A stretch of 64,000 nucleotides of DNA from Phlebiopsis flavidoalba (lineage: Eukaryota; Basidiomycota; Agaricomycetes; Polyporales; Phanerochaetaceae), in contig JAOCPU010000030.1 in assembly GCA_035772785.1 (NCBI GenBank), forward strand, positions 62,001 to 126,000, given 5' to 3'. Below, piece after piece: positions 23,468-33,918 of this stretch; positions within the stretch are counted from its first letter, which is position 1, and each line of letters starts with the position of its first letter. Made by a program: the position numbers and the translations under genes. Below the pieces are notes generated by a model. The model saw only the letters and a list, made by a program, of their open reading frames with translations. It ran no database searches and had not been told where the DNA came from.

Positions 23468-24783
23468 TGTCGTCTTTGTTGTCGTCGGAGTTGGCGGGGA
23501 AAGGGACTTTGGCGTCGAGGGCGGCGATGGCTAGCTCAGCGAGAGCTGCGGGGTGGAGGAAGGAGAGAGCAAGCGAGTCAGGTCGGCTCGAAAGGCTGAA
23601 ATGCCCCGCTGCGATAAGCACGTTTCGGCGCTTCTGGGTTCTTCCGGATTGAAGTCATTCCAAGATCCTATCGGGGAGGCGCACGTTATCCTTTATTGAT
23701 GCGCGCCCTGAAATGGCTCGTCCTCCCGGCCACTTTCACGTTCCGTCCTTCTCACTAAACGTGTCGCCCGCTACTCACTGCATGGCTTATACAGAGTCTA
23801 AAGTAGCTGTAAAAACTGTTTGTTAAGACTTAATTTACCACTAGTCAAAAGCCTGAGCCCTTACGCCCGTTGTGTGGTTCATCGCCACAAGTAATGTCGG
23901 AGGAAAACCCTTCAGGTTATGCAGAGAGGGTTGCCGGTAACAAGAGACCGAAATCGCCATTGCGTCGTGCACGCACAAAATTCTTGGTTTGCGTTATTTG
24001 GATTTGGAAACATGATCTAGTTTGTGGTTGATTGTGGAGCATGAGATCCGTCGGCTTTGTTTCCGGTGCGAGCAGGATCGGAGGTGCACGTCGGGACCAT
24101 AAAGATGACAGGGACTCGAGGGATAGAAAAGGGTCTTGTTCAGAGACGCACTCTACACCCTTTTCCTGTTGATAGTGATAGTCATTCTGTAGCCGTGAAA
24201 TATAAATGTTTCGTCTCAGCGAGAAAAGACAAAATAAAAACAGGTCTGATCTTACAGTCATATTCAATGAATTGTATATGGTCTATATCTCATCCCACTG
24301 ACCAATCTTCTCGAATGGGCGACGGTGTGTACCGTTCGAAATCGACATTACATCGGGTACCTGTCCGTAAAGTGTCATTCGCTACAGATTTGACGAATCG
24401 ACGTTCAGGGCATATAACGCGGTTTATGAGTTGTCTTGCGAGAGAAATGATAGTTAACACCGTTGGGACGACTCGGAGTATACTTACGAGCACGAAAGTG
24501 GACTAACTTGAAGATGGCTAAAGGCGAGCGAAGCCAACGCAGCATCCGAGTCGGTGCATCAGTGGCAACAGATGGGCGTCACTATCTAAATGATCAAACC
24601 CGCAAACCCGAGCCGAGTCCCTGAACGAACCGCGCGCTCGACATTGGTTTTCACCAGATCCACATAAAAAGGTTCGTAAAAACCGTGTTAGTGCATGCGT
24701 TCCCAATGCGCTCGCGCAGATATCTTTCAATTTAAATATTCATCTTCTTGCAGACCAGTCAAAAATTACTTCATCAGGCTGTT
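23468..24783. other. Divergent intergenic region, IBtk-like gene (-) and F-box gene (+)
   Basis: An in-frame-looking minus-strand segment (23621-23468, Ala/Leu-rich) continues upstream of the proposed IBtk start but lacks any domain. The remainder to 24783 shows no gene. Confidence 0.4.
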
Positions 24784-26706
24784 ATGACTTCCATCTTGGA
24801 CCTTCCGGATGAAATACTGCTCCATGTCTTTCAACTCACGGCTGAGCAAGTCAACGCCGAATATATTCAAGGCACCTTGGACGCAAAAAAACCCACAGCA
24901 TCACCCTACTCATGGATTCTGCTGACCCACGTCTGCCGTTCTCTGGCGTTCAATCGCAATCAGCACACCGCTCCTCTGGACCAATGTGGTCGGTCACCAC
25001 TCCCCGAGGCCGTTGCAGAATGATGGTCAAACGATCAAACTGGACCAAGCTCTGGTCAGTCTTCTTCACACTGCATTCACCTGACGGCTTGTCTGGCAAA
25101 GTACATGTAGTGGATACTGCCTCGCGAACGAGCGCCATGATAACCATGTTGATGGAGATGCCTCAGTGCAATGCGTCCGCCCTCAAATCCATCACCATGC
25201 CTGACCCTACCGGAACTTATGGTCGACAGCGACCTCGCGATTTCCAAGCACCAAAGTTGGTGTCCCTCGAAATGATTCAAGAATTCCCGCATTCGGCTGG
25301 TCACGATCATCAGATTCCTCTCGCCAAAAACCCTCCGCTTTCCTGCTTTGCGCCACTTTGTGTACGAAAATGCGCCGTCCCTCCCTCTCTCGATTCAATT
25401 TCTATGTCCCACCCCCTCCGAGAGCTGAGTTAGTTTTCCTGCCCGTATACCGTATCTCAGATTCTCGACATCGAAAACAACCTATCACAGCGGCGATTCT
25501 CGCTCGCGGCGCTTTCGCAAATGCACACACTTGGAGAAGCTTGAAGTACGAGTGGCGGACCTCCAAGAAGATGGCGACGAAAGAAGAGGGCCATTCTGAT
25601 TCGGAAGTTGTTGAGGTGCACCTTGAATAACCTCCGCTCTCTCCGCCTAGTCGGTTCGACTCACGCAATAGCGGCGCTCTCAACCGACAGCTCAGATTCC
25701 CGCCGAGCATACCACTGGAATTGACTGCTAGGCTTTCCAGACGAACACGCCGGGTACAACGGGTATGGGTCCTTCCGCGTGGTAAATGTCATTGAGCGTT
25801 TGGTCAAAAACCCTTTTCCCTTCGCCCCGAAACCCTGGTACACACGACCCCTGTTGTCGCGCTCTCCATCGCAAACACCGGCGGGTACTACGAGCTGCGC
25901 GGATGGCGATCGATGTCGCGTCCAGAAGACCTTGCTTCCCAAAGCCCGGACGTGACGATGCAAATTCCTGGTTCGACGACATGTACTCGACCCTGATATT
26001 CTTGCCTGCATTTCAGCTGCATGCCGTGGATCACCTTCAGCTTGGTCGCCTGCCCGCTCAATTCTCGGACGTCATGGCCTCTTACGAAAGATCTGCGCAA
26101 CTCTCGCCATTCCTCCCTCTGCCTTGACGCGGTGTTCCCTCTTTCAAGCCGTTCAGTACATCGCGCGAACGCGGGCGAGCCATGTAATACTCCAAGACGT
26201 GAATTTCCAGCCGGCAACTGATGCCGAGGCAGCAATATGCAATACAACTGGGTCAGAGGTTACGCGTTCGGCATTTCTTCACGTGTTCCCATTTACATTG
26301 ACGTTTGGTCTGTATGTGTAGACGCGCCACCGAACATGCCGAGACACTATTCTCGAAACAGCTCGTTCTTTGATTTTGTTCTTGAACTCGAGTCAAGGAT
26401 AAGACACGAAAATGCTCTGTTGGGAAGATCTCGCTTCTGAGGGATTTTTGCGCAATGGTACAGGCAGTGGACGTAGAAACCTTACGCGAGATTGTGGACG
26501 ATGTGCAGTGGGACGAGCAGGAGATTGTTGACCTCCACCCTGTGCGTAGTAGGAACGAACACTATGTGTCATTTCTTGGCATTCTGCATTTAAGCGCAAT
26601 TTCCATTGATTCACAACGGACACATGAAGCATTACAAAGTGTAGTAGATATTGTTCAACCGTCATTCAGCTATATTTCCACTTGGCATCGTCTCCTTGCT
26701 CGTTAA
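24784..26706 (+). CDS. F-box-like protein (F-box near the N-terminus), heavily disrupted
   Basis: Start MTSILDLPDEILLHVFQLTA at 24784 is an unmistakable F-box beginning, followed by SPYSWILLTHVCR (~24910) and, after frame changes, PLWTNVVG. Further pieces carry LRR-like text in changing frames, and the C-terminal part near 26455 reads VDVETLREIVDDVQWDEQEI, a tail type seen in fungal F-box-like proteins. The last 40 bases overlap head-on with the end of the minus-strand F-box gene. This subfamily lacks the N-terminal coiled-coil of its neighbours. At least five frame changes suggest a pseudogene or poor sequence. Confidence 0.65.
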
Positions 26707-29060
26707 CCTCCATCTTCTTCACGAGGCCTCGGATTTCATCCACAGAACCTTGGTCCATGTAGTCGAGAATCGTGCGCGGTCTCTAGAAGAAGCTGCTCAA
26801 CTTCCTGGGCGTTCATCCTACGTTTGAGTAGCATATTCTTGCAGGCCGGAAATGATATCCATTTTCCTCGTCCGGATCAGTAGTAGCACTCCGTATACCA
26901 CCTATCGGGAATGATAGACAGTCCTAGCATCTTCAAACTTGGGCAAGACAAGACCTTCAATTGCCTTTCGTCGGCCTGAGTCTTCATGCAGGTGTTGTTC
27001 TGTAGGACCTCCGCCGTGACTCGAGTCGGGGGTTGGATGCATTGAGAGAGCGCTCGCAATGTCTAGATTCCATGGCCGGACGCTAAGCCTGTAGACCCTA
27101 GTCCATTTCGAGAGAATACGGCTAGCCAATCGCTGGCGTGGCTCTGGAAATGAGCTCCGAGAACAGTAAAAAAACTGTCGACCTCTTCCAAGTCAAATAA
27201 CGACAGCACGGAACGGAAAGCAATGGTGCGGCAAAGGCATCTCGGCTCTGGAAAGACCGCCTTAGCGATAGATGTAGGGAGAGATGTGGTAAGGAGTCTG
27301 TGTCGTGTACTGGCACCATTGGGTCGATGTAGAGATGCGGATCTGGCATCCTGGGTGTAAGATCGCCATCCCAACCCTCAATGCGGTCGCCGAAGAGGCA
27401 GATAGTACGAAGAGGTGTCGAGGTGTCTCGTGCCTAGTATCTTGAAGTTTGGATAAGATGGTCCTCGTAACAGCCCCAAGCAAAAGTCTCCAGATCGACC
27501 GGCGAGTATGACGGCGTCAGATGAATCTGTAATTTGGTTGAAGTGCGGAACTCGAGGCTCTGTATAAAGGGCAAAGCTTCCTCCGGATGAGCGACTAGAG
27601 CAAGTGTTTGAAGATGAGGGAAAGGAATGGTGCGCTTCGAGTCTGGGGTGCCACCGGGAGAGAAGGGGAGGATGTTTCCGAGGGCAAGGTGCTCAAGGTG
27701 GGGCATTCCTTCTAGAATCTGCAGTATGGACAGCATGGTTACGTCCGGTGTGCTTCCTCCATATGGTTCATACCAGCCGAGTGTGAGCCGGGTTAGAGAA
27801 GGCCCGAAGAGAGAGCTGGTCCACGGAATTTGGACGTCCTTGATTTCGAGGTGCTTCAAGTTTGGCATGGAAATCGCCTCGAGTAAGGCAAATAGGCCCT
27901 GCTTGTGGCCATCATCCCCGTCGACTCCGTCGTAGGTAATTGAAAGTGAAACTGAGTAACGGGGCAACTGGACCAGCCTGCACATTGTCGCGCTTAGAGG
28001 GAAACCAGCCATCGAGAGTCATATGACGGATGCGTGAAAGATGGCGGAATGCGTGCGCGACGGACTTCGGGTGATGGCCTGACATCGATATCGTTAGCGG
28101 TAGCTTCTTGGAACGGGAGAGCATTTCAAGAGCAAAATCTTCATCGTGGGCCTCAAAATTACTCCATAGCCTCGGCGTACACAGAGCAACTTGACGCCAG
28201 TGGTGACAGACGTGAGCAATTCGAATCCACTCTGTAGACCGTAGCACTTGAGAGCCATCGTTGACATCGCGACCATGTGTCGAGTCTAAGGAGAACCCAG
28301 TGACTGCAACCCAGTAAAGAAAGATTTCGGCCCAAGATTTCAGGCGGAAGGGAGTTGACACTAGACATGCTATTCAGGTCGCGCTTCTTCTGACTGAGCT
28401 TCTCTTGTAGCATGTTAATTTCGGCTTGAATGACTAGTCGCGCGTGCTCGAGTGCCGTGAGCTTGGCCGGAACAATCTGTAGAGCTGAGTTGCTGAGAAG
28501 AAGAGTGAGTTGCGAGCATGCGAGAAGTCAAGGAGGGTTGCGCTTACAGTGAGGAATTTTTTGCTTTGTTGTTGGCCATGATTAAAACTCGGGATGTATC
28601 CGAACACGCGATGACGACCGGTGGCCGGTGTGACTTCAAGCAGTTCTAGGTAGATCTCTTCGAAGCAAAAAAACTGTTCTGTGAGTGGGAACCGTAAAGA
28701 ATAAAATATAGAGCCTTGTAATGCGAAAGGCGAGCCTCGATGGAAGTGGTGTGGAATCAAGCTTGGCTGATCGCACATCCGTGCATAGGCCAATTTCAAG
28801 GCGAGACTGGCCACCGTCCGGTCGGCGTTTATGTTCCTCAGTTCCCACAGTCACAAATCGGGAAAGTGGCCAGGTGAATCATTACAGACGAACTTCACAC
28901 ACGCACGCATTGAATTGTTCGAAGTCTGATGATGTCTACTATAGCGATGCTCTGCGTAATTGTGCCATTCCAGGCACGAATTAACATGTAATGAATGTTC
29001 GGTGCGTTAGTTACTTGCTCATTGAGTCATGACTTCATATCCTTGAATTCTATCATAGCG
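26585..29060. repeat. Tandem duplication unit A (F-box gene plus flanks)
   Basis: Collinear with 29170-32010. Shared sequence begins near GTAGATATTGTTCAAC (26644; GTAGATATTATTCAAC at 29212), includes GCTGGTCCACGGAATTTGGA (27815 and 30350) and ends after the ACAGACGAAC stretch (28890 and 31820) and GGATTCTATCATGGCGCAGC-like sequence (29045 and 31980). Confidence 0.85.
26666..28413 (-). CDS. F-box-like protein, tandem copy A, frame-disrupted
   Basis: Probable SCF adaptor. Before the first Met (28413) the frame reads LEHARLVIQAEIN, then MLQEKLSQKKRDLNSMSSVN, a coiled coil, and NSLPPEIL, AEIFLYWVAVTGFSLDS, EWIRIAHVCHHWRQVALCTPR, LWSNF (F-box, 28360-28150), EMLSRSKKLPL. LRR-like text follows: MPNLKHLEIKDVQIPWTSSL, FGPSLTRLTL, MPHLEHLALGNILPF, IPFPHLQTLALVAHPEEALP (27900-27570). 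The tail near 26700 reads DEIRGLVKKMEV, with stop at 26666-26668. Frames change at ~27980, ~27450 and in the 3' quarter. Convergent with, and slightly overlapping, the plus-strand F-box gene. The true start may lie in an upstream exon. Confidence 0.8.
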
Positions 29061-29239
29061 CAGCGAGAGATGGCTGCCGGCGGGGCACACAATTTATCGT
29101 GACGAAACATGGGAGACACATCTGACATAAATCCGGCGTATTCAATGTAATTTATCCGCAGTGAAAGCTGGTTCAGAACTGGCTGGCGTCGCTTAGCGGA
29201 CATCAGAATATGGTAGATATTATTCAACTGTTATTCATT
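28414..29239. other. Spacer between tandem F-box copies
   Basis: Upstream exon or leader of copy A (coiled-coil coding to ~28480) and duplicated flank; otherwise no gene. Confidence 0.4.
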
Positions 29240-32010
29240 TTCTATATCTATTTGGCACCGTCTCATTGCCCATGAACGTTCTTCTTCTTTACAAGGTCTC
29301 GGATTCATCTATGAAACCTTTGGTCCCATGTAGTAGGGCACGTTCTCTAGAGTAAGTCGCTCAAGATCCTGGGCGTGCATCTTGCGTTTGAGTAGCATAT
29401 TCTTGCAGGCGGAAGGATATCCATCTCCTCTTCCGGATCAGGGGAGCATTGCCTATACGAATTGTCGTAAACGAGGGATAGTTCTAGTATCTTCAAACTT
29501 GGCAAGACAAGACTCCAACTTCTGTCTTTAGCCAGTCCGAGTCTTCCTGCGGGTGCTGTTCTGCAGGGCTTGCCACCCGAGTCGGAGGTCGGATACAGTG
29601 AGAGAGTGCCCGCAACCGCCATACTCCAAGCCGGACGCTAAGCCTGTAGACCCTAGTCATTCGAGAGAAAAGAGGTAACCAATCGTTGGGTGGTTTTGGA
29701 AACAAGCTCCGTGAACAATGCTCAAAACTGTTGACCTGATCCAAGTCAAATAACGACAGAACGGAAAGCAATGGGGCGGCAGGGATATGTGCGTCCGACT
29801 ATACATAGGCAGAGATTTGGTAGGGAGTCTGTTTCATGCACAAACGCGGTTGGGTCGATGTAGAGCTGCGGGTCTGGTATCATGGGCGGAAGATCGTCAT
29901 GCCACGCCTCAATGCGGTCATTGGAGAGGCAGATAGTACGAAGAGGTGTCGAGGTGTCGTGACTTGGATCTTGACGTTTGGATAAGATGGTCCTCGTAAC
30001 AGCCCCGAGCAAAGTCTCGTAATCGACTTGCGTGTATGACGCCGTCAAATGGAGTCCTGTAATTTTGTCGAAGTGGGGAACTCGAGGCTCTGTAAAAAGA
30101 GTACAGCTTCCTTTTCGGATGAGTGACTAGGGCAAGTGTCCTGAAGATGGGGGAAAGGAATGGTGCGCTTCGCGTGTGGGGCGGTCGACGCGAGAGAGAG
30201 GGAGAATATTCCGAGAGCAAGGTGCTGAAGGTGAGGCAATCCTTTCCAGAGTCTGCAATATGACCGGCATGTTTAGCTTCGGGGTGCTTCGTCTATCTTG
30301 GTCATAATGGCTGAGTGTGAGCCGGGTTAGAGAAGGCCCGAAGAGAGAGCTGGTCCACGGAATTTGGACGTCCCTGATTTCGAGGTGCTTCAAGTTTGGC
30401 ATGGAAATCGTCTCGAGTAAGGCAAATAGGTCCTGCTCGTCTTCATCATCTCCACTCAATCCGTCGGTAATTGAAAGCGAATGGAGTAACGGGGCAACGG
30501 GTCCAGCCTGCACATCGTCGCACTCTGCGGGAAACCAGCCTTCGAAGGCCATGTGACGGATGCGTAAAAGATGGCGAAATACGTGCACCGATGGGCCCCG
30601 GATGATGCCCTGACATCGATATTGTTAGCGGTAGCTTCTTGGAACGAGACAGCATTTCAAGAGCAAAGTCTTCGTTTTCAGCCTCAAAATTACTCCATAG
30701 ACTCGGCGTACACAGAGCAACTTGACGCCAGTGGTGACAGACGTTGAGCGATTCGTATCCAATTTTTTCGCCGTAGCACCTGAGAGCCACCGTTGACATC
30801 ACGTCCCGTATGTCGAGCCTGAGAGTAACCCAGTGGCCGCAACCCAGTACAAGAAGATTTCGGCCAAAGATTTCGGGCGGAAGGGAGTCGTGACACTAGA
30901 CATGTATTCAATTCGCGCTTCTCTGACTGAGCCGTTCTTGTAGCATGTCAATTTCGGCTTCAATGGCCAGTCGCGCGTGCTCGAGAGCCGTGAGCTTGCC
31001 GGGAAACAATCTGCAGAGCCGAGTTGCTTGGAAAGAAGTGAGCTGCGAGCATGCGAGTAGAGAAGAAGGGTTGCGCTTACAGCTGGGGACTTTTTCTCTT
31101 CATTGTTGGCCAATATGATCAAAACTCGAGATGTATCCGAGCACGCGATGACGACGGCTGGAACGGACGCCGGACTTCAAGCAGTCCTGGGTAGATCTCT
31201 TTCGAAGCAAAAACTGTTCTGTGAGTTAGAACCTTGACAAATAAGAACATAGCGCCTACTCAATGCTACAGACAAGTCTCGATTGGAAGTGGTGTGGAAT
31301 CAAGCTGGTTGATGGCACATGTATCCGTGCATAGGCCCAATTTGAAGGCGAGACTGTAGCCATCGTCCGGTCGGCGTTTATTTTTCTCAGTTGCGTTTTC
31401 CCACGATCACGAATCGGGAAGAAAGTGGCATTGTTCGTCGATCGGCCACCACGATTTGTGGGTTACTTCAATCAAGTTCAGTATGACCGTCTCTTGTTTA
31501 ATCGTCTTGGGCTTTCTGTTGTTTGGCCTTGTGGTAATGTCGAAAGTTTCATCGACTTACGGGCCCCCAGCTATGGGCAAGCACTTGAGCTACATTCAAG
31601 TCAGACGACTCCTGCGGCAGACGGTCCAGAGCCTGTAGTGCTAGTAAGTCCTTGACTCCATGGGCCCGAGACTGCTAGCAAGAGAATGGTCAACAGGGGA
31701 GCATGCCGTGAATTACGACTGAGTAAAGGAAGGAGACTTTGCACAGTAAGTGATCTTACCCCATTTTGTCAGATGATTACCAAATATACATGAAAGCGTT
31801 AGATGAAGACCTTCATTACAGACGAACATTCCCACGACGCACCCACGACACACCGCGTTGAATAGTCTGAGAAGCTTGATGATTTCGACTATATCGATGC
31901 TCTTCGTGATTGTACACCCCAGGCAAGAACCCACATATAAACGAATGCTCAGTGCGTCAGTCACTTGCTCACACATCCCTTGGATTCTATCATGGCGCAG
32001 CGAAAGTACA
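29170..32010. repeat. Tandem duplication unit B (F-box gene plus flanks)
   Basis: Second copy of 26585-29060, same orientation, directly adjacent. The units differ by substitutions and many 1-3 base indels. Confidence 0.85.
29240..30946 (-). CDS. F-box-like protein, tandem copy B, frame-disrupted
   Basis: Paralogue of copy A. Coiled-coil leader LEHARLAIEAEIDMLQERL (~30990-30930), F-box pieces LAEIFLYWVAATGL (~30860), CHHWRQVALCTPSLWSNF (~30730), EMLSRSKKLPL, then MPNLKHLEIRDVQIPWTSSL, FGPSLTRLTLSHYDQDR (~30400-30310) and, frame-shifted, tail sequences matching copy A. The tail Lys/Trp codons near 29240 are altered, so the stop is uncertain. More stops and indels than copy A, so it is the more decayed of the two. 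Confidence 0.72.
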
Positions 32011-32665
32011 TGGCGACCGGGCTCGAGGCACGCAGTCATCTCCAATCTGTTTGAGCATCTCAAGCAAAGTCACGTGCGCTCGCATGTACGCTCGGCTGGT
32101 CGGAGTTCCTCTCGGAGATCACGGCTTTCCGTGTCGGTTAAGCCGCTTTCTAGGAATAACGGTGCTGACAACATTGTCGCGTTTTTACCTTCATCGCGAC
32201 GCATTCATTTATCTGCAAGAAATTATGACATCACAACATGCGGGACAAATAATAACTAGTCTTTATGCAGACAATCATCAAAGCAGGATGTTGCAAGGTG
32301 CGAATCACAGTCATAGGGTCTACTTTGTGATCCTGGAAACGCGACAGTCGGCAAGCAACTACATTCGCGGACTCTTTCGCCCAAACAGATCTGGCCAGAA
32401 AATGACAGAGGCTCCCACGCAGCGTACCGAATCCATAGATGCACTAGGTTGTTCATAGAGCCACGAGCTCGGCAATATAAAGTCTTCCCATCGCAGCAAT
32501 ACGCTGCCCAGTGTCTCCCCGCTCTTACTCTTGCCAGCGCAATGACTGAGTCCCGCTCTACAATCCAGCAGTTTTTGCACCATATGTCCCCACCTCCCTA
32601 CCCATTCAAGCGCTATCCGCATTGCGCTCGGCAATATGGGTCACTTTTTAATACCAAGATAACCC
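30947..32665. other. Spacer after tandem unit B
   Basis: Leader of copy B, duplicated flank to ~32010, then ~650 bases with no recognised gene before the dioxygenase. Confidence 0.4.
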
Positions 32666-33631
32666 GCTGACCTGGTGGTTGGCAACAAGGGCGGAGGAAC
32701 GATCGTGCAGACATGGAAGGTACGCTGGCAGCTTGTAAATTCCATGTTGTAGAAAATTGACGTCTGCGTCTGGGCAGGGACCGCTCTACGTTATTGGGCC
32801 CCCGAGTCGTCAAATTGGGCCTGGGAAGGCCGTCCTCAACGCCACGGTAGAACGAGCTGAAGGTGCGTTACAAAAACAATATACGCCGGATGTCAGTATT
32901 CTAACACGCCATAAACGCAGAATCCCCTCCATTTTTGTTACTGCAGCTCAGTGTTCGCTATTCTCCGAAAGGAGATACCTCTCTCCACAAAACGCCAAAA
33001 TCGACCTGTGGGCACGCCCAACAGCGTCCGGCCAGTATTCGTACCGCTCGTACGCCCTGCGTGGCCGGTTTACGACGGACAGCACACGGCAACGCTGAGA
33101 TTCTGACTGTGTCCGACCCGGCGATTACGGTGGCAGGCGGCGTTCTGGCGCACACTGGACACTTCCACGTGATGTTCCGAGACGCAGAGGGCAAGTACGA
33201 CGACTTGACCACAACAGATCTACGTTTTGACAAGGGAAATAACCCCAAAGAAGTCACTGATTTGTTGCCCGTCCCCAGTAAACATCACTGTCGATCTCTT
33301 GTTAATGACAGTTTTACCAATAGCCTAGATCGCCTGCGCGCCCCGCGCCCACCAAAAAAACGTGCTTCAGGCGTGGCGTCTGGCTGCGAACAACGGTGGA
33401 CAGCAGCTCTATGGCCTGCCGGAGCTGTCGACCGAAAGATGCGAATACTATCCTGGGAACGAGTGCAGTGGTGGAATGACAAGCTCGCAGAACAGGCTCC
33501 GGAAGCAGGGTTGAAGGTGGTCGCGGGTGGAGAGACGAACATTCACTCTCAACACCAAGCCCAGGCCTGTTTGGCTTCTGAGGGGTCTTGTCTTGTGGTT
33601 TCTGCGCTCCGTTTATCTTGATTATTTATGA
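32666..33631 (+). CDS. Intradiol ring-cleavage dioxygenase-like protein, 5' end not found, frame-disrupted
   Basis: Fe(III) enzyme family opening catechol/hydroxyquinol rings between the hydroxyls. Visible blocks: GGGTIVQTWK (~32690), SGQGPLYVIGPPSRQIGPG (~32765-32825; start of the catalytic beta-sandwich), an intron near 32900, PSIFVTAAQ / SPKGD, AKIDLW (~32995), ASGQYSYRSYALRGRFTTDS (~33025-33085; carries the tyrosine ligand region), AEILTV, HTGHFHVMFRDAEGKYDDL (~33150-33205; the H-x-H iron ligands, where many members have RPAHIHF) and NNPKEVTDL. A further intron leads to NVLQAWRLAANNGGQQLYGL (~33355), RVQWWNDKLAEQAPEAGLKV (~33460) and a hydrophobic C-terminus with stop at 33629-33631. The usual N-terminal helical part is absent or unrecognisable. 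Orphan position among F-box genes. Confidence 0.75.
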
Positions 33632-33918
33632 CTAGCCAAAGCCTATAGTGCAAATAGTGAATGTAGCCCGTTTATACGTGGTGAAGATTATTCAAAAATC
33701 TCGTTACGCGCTGACATGAAAAGGGAGAAATATTATGAGAAAATAGGTTAGAGATATGTTACATCGATATATGCGTGAGAAGAGGAAGCATAGCTTGCAC
33801 ATCGACCTCAACCCCTCCATCTCTTCCCTGGCACGTCTATCCGAACGCCGTCAGTGTTTGGGTGTATACGTGAGCTGGGGAAGGAAACTCACAGGAACGC
33901 CTTCTCACACCCACGGAA

